Shown one piece after another: positions 62,501 to 64,000 of a DNA stretch of 64,000 nt. The DNA is from Mixophyes australis. Its lineage: Eukaryota > Chordata > Amphibia > Anura > Limnodynastidae. A program made the translations under genes and the position numbers. The notes beneath the pieces were generated by a model, which was not told where the DNA came from, made no database searches, and saw nothing but the letters and a program-made list of their open reading frames with translations. The DNA is taken from NCBI GenBank assembly GCA_036250195.1, contig JAVHZZ010000002.1, positions 365,636,124 to 365,700,123 on the forward strand. Reading direction: 5' to 3'. How positions within the stretch are numbered: position 1 is the stretch's first letter; the number at the start of each line of letters is the position of its first letter.

Positions 62501-62910
62501 GACACTTGCCCACAATCTGAACTGCAAATAAACACAACAGGCTGCAGGTTTTGATTCAGTCAGGCAGAATATAATGTACTCTCTTAATATCTGACTGTTC
62601 TTTGCTCATAGTCTTCTAACACTGTGTTGTTCTACTATGTGTGATCTAAGGCATGAATATACTATTTTTTAAAAAAGAAAAAAAATCCTTGTAATCCACG
62701 TATAATTGTGACAAGTCAAAGTACAGTTAATGACACCTTTATTTCTATTTGATTGAAATGCAATATATCAAAGAGTTTCTATGTGATTTTCTAAATGGAT
62801 TACAAAATATAGTTAATCAGTTAATATAATAACACTCTGTATTATGAAAAATTTAAATAAACCCATTCTGGCTAACCATTTCCTATGCGAGTTGTGTGTG
62901 TGTATATATA
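59571..62910. other. AT-rich stretch without recognised genes
   Basis: Open frames 59804-60178 (minus) and 62186-62554 (plus, 122 residues) lack domains, signal or repeats. I see no support for coding. Confidence 0.5.
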
Positions 62911-63095
62911 TCTACTATATAAATGCCTAGTGGCGTGTGTGTAAAAGAAAAACCAAGCTGCAGCGCCACCTGCTGGGCAGAGTTATACACTGACCTATAT
63001 ATTTCTTGAAGGAGAAGTGACAGTTGGGAGTGGTTGGTGTTTGCCGGGGGTGACAGTGGGGAGTTTTTAACACCTTAAGTAGCTTGATGAAGGAA
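62911..63095 (+). mobile_element. Helitron 5' end, truncated
   Basis: It starts with TC after A in a (TA)n context: TCTACTATATAAATGCCTAG, then TGGCGTGTGTG, CAGCGCCACCTGCTGGGCAG and AGTTATACACTGACCTA, as in the copy at 27167. Similarity resumes at CACCTTAAGTAGCTTG (about 63070) and then fades. The CTAG end with its hairpin is missing. Confidence 0.85.
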
Positions 63096-63336
63096 TTGGA
63101 AGTCAATTAGCACCTGACATCCCAGACAAGAAGTACAATTTAGTATCCAACGGTCATAAATATTTTTCCTATAAAAGACTAGACCGATAATTGTGTTGGG
63201 GAGGGACTAGAAACTACCATTCATGTTAATTTTCTTTACCTTTGCATTCCACAATTATTTATTGAGTATTCATTCCCAGTGATCTAGGTTAGCACAAATG
63301 ATGAATACAGATATATTTGCCATATGAGTTTAGCTT
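63096..63336. other. No recognised features
   Basis: AT-rich, nothing found. Confidence 0.4.
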
Positions 63337-63432
63337 ATGACTTGTACAAGCGCTCCTTTTCATTAGCATGGTAAACGCAGCTGACTAGAATGGATGTAGG
63401 GCACATGAACTGAGTCTGCTTGTACAAGTCAT
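63337..63432. repeat. Perfect 15-bp inverted repeat around a 66-nt spacer
   Basis: ATGACTTGTACAAGC at 63337-63351 and GCTTGTACAAGTCAT at 63418-63432. The inner CTTGTACAAG is itself a palindrome. No duplicated flank was recognised. Confidence 0.7.
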
Positions 63433-63944
63433 TGCTATGTGCCTTACATGGGAAATATTGGCATTTGTTTCTGTACATGCTCCTGGCTACAAACACATAA
63501 TCCAATATTCAGATAGGAACAGCTCAAAACACTTAAATCGTTAGAGCAGACCTGTTCAGATCTTTTATTTGACTGCTTTAGTTTCTATAGTTTGTGGGAA
63601 ACAAACAGATGGTAGATCAGTTCTGCTTAACACAGCCTGCTATATTTCCAATAAAACCTATTTGCATGTTTTGCTTTTGCACCTCTGAATTATCTGGTAA
63701 ATATTCATACATTTGCTAAAGTATTGAAACATGTTTTCAGAATATATGAATTCCTGTTTTTATTGGTCTGTATGGTATCACTCACAGCATGAAAAAGTAT
63801 TAACAGAAAAGGGATCACCAAATCTTTGCCTTAACCAATTTATACTGCATGCACAGCAACAACATGTACAGTAAAATAGCAAGCATAGTTTAGCATAAAC
63901 AGAATATTTGACATAAGTCCTGTAAATAACTTCATATTATCGTC
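63433..63944. other. No recognised features
   Basis: AT-rich, nothing found. Confidence 0.4.
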
Positions 63945-64000
63945 ATCGTTTATTTATAAGGCGCCTCAAACCTCCGCAGTACGCGCAGTACACTCGGTAC
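63945..64000 (-). mobile_element. L2-type LINE 3' end, cut by the window
   Basis: ATCGTCATCG tail-like sequence, then TTTATTTATAAGGCGCC and CCTCCGCAGTAC, match the start of the 3' end at 23569-23615 (TTATAAGGCGCCAC...GTCCGCAGTGCCGTAC). The element should continue to the right on the minus strand. Confidence 0.7.

Noticed and set aside
62186..62554. 122-residue plus-strand frame
   Set aside because: No domain, no biased composition, no splice context; expected by chance in 64 kb.

Overview
The window looks like vertebrate nuclear DNA from a frog (anuran amphibian). It is AT-rich, has no long intact host reading frame, and is packed with decayed mobile elements. The mixture is what is known from frog genomes: L2-type LINEs and SINEs sharing the tail GCGCTATATAAATAAATG(ATG)n, L1-superfamily ORF2 fragments, a DIRS-type tyrosine-recombinase retroelement with an SGNH-hydrolase ORF, Tc1, hAT, Harbinger-like and Helitron elements, palindromic MITEs and long (TA)n runs. 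No species can be named, and no host protein-coding gene, rRNA, tRNA or CRISPR array is supported.

Layout. 1-3478: most of a large hAT transposon with a BED-finger transposase, broken by a frameshift, a stop and a changed catalytic residue. 3.9-5.4 kb: two SINEs and an unclassified repeat. 9.6 kb: a Tc1 transposase fragment. 10.5-12.7 kb, minus: a DIRS-like element (gag zinc motif, reverse transcriptase, recombinase C-terminus, SGNH ORF). 16.7 kb: a second Tc1 fragment on the minus strand. 17011-19083: a non-autonomous hAT with a perfect 8-bp target duplication, carrying a 30-unit minisatellite. 20.3-22.9 kb: a composite hAT-like block. 23.0-27.1 kb: Myb/SANT-like (Harbinger accessory) gene remnants and a 5'-truncated L2. 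27167-28053: a Helitron. 28.15-30.95 kb, minus: one L1 ORF2 split by an LTR-like element (28786-30160) and a palindromic MITE (30317-30650). 31.2-32.4 kb: a second L1 fragment. 33.4 kb: a SINE. 36.4-37.3 kb: an L2 3' end. 40.4-40.8 kb: two adjacent MITEs. About 43.2-43.6 kb: the only host-gene-like signal, a TATA box followed by a possible untranslated first exon and a strong splice donor. 43.6-47.3 kb: quiet AT-rich DNA. 47.3-49.5 kb: three SINEs. 51187-54435, minus: a nearly full-length L2. 57.9-59.6 kb: a SINE and old tandem repeats. 62.9 kb: a Helitron 5' end. 63.95 kb: the 3' end of an L2 that continues beyond the window.

How it fits together. No operon or pathway is present. The useful information is insertion history and parasite relationships: SINEs that share a 3' end with L2, a spliced DIRS-like element, and nested insertions whose removal restores older reading frames. 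I did not find a convincing undescribed system. The strongest leads are the DIRS/SGNH element, the minisatellite-bearing hAT, and the promoter/first-exon candidate near 43.4 kb.
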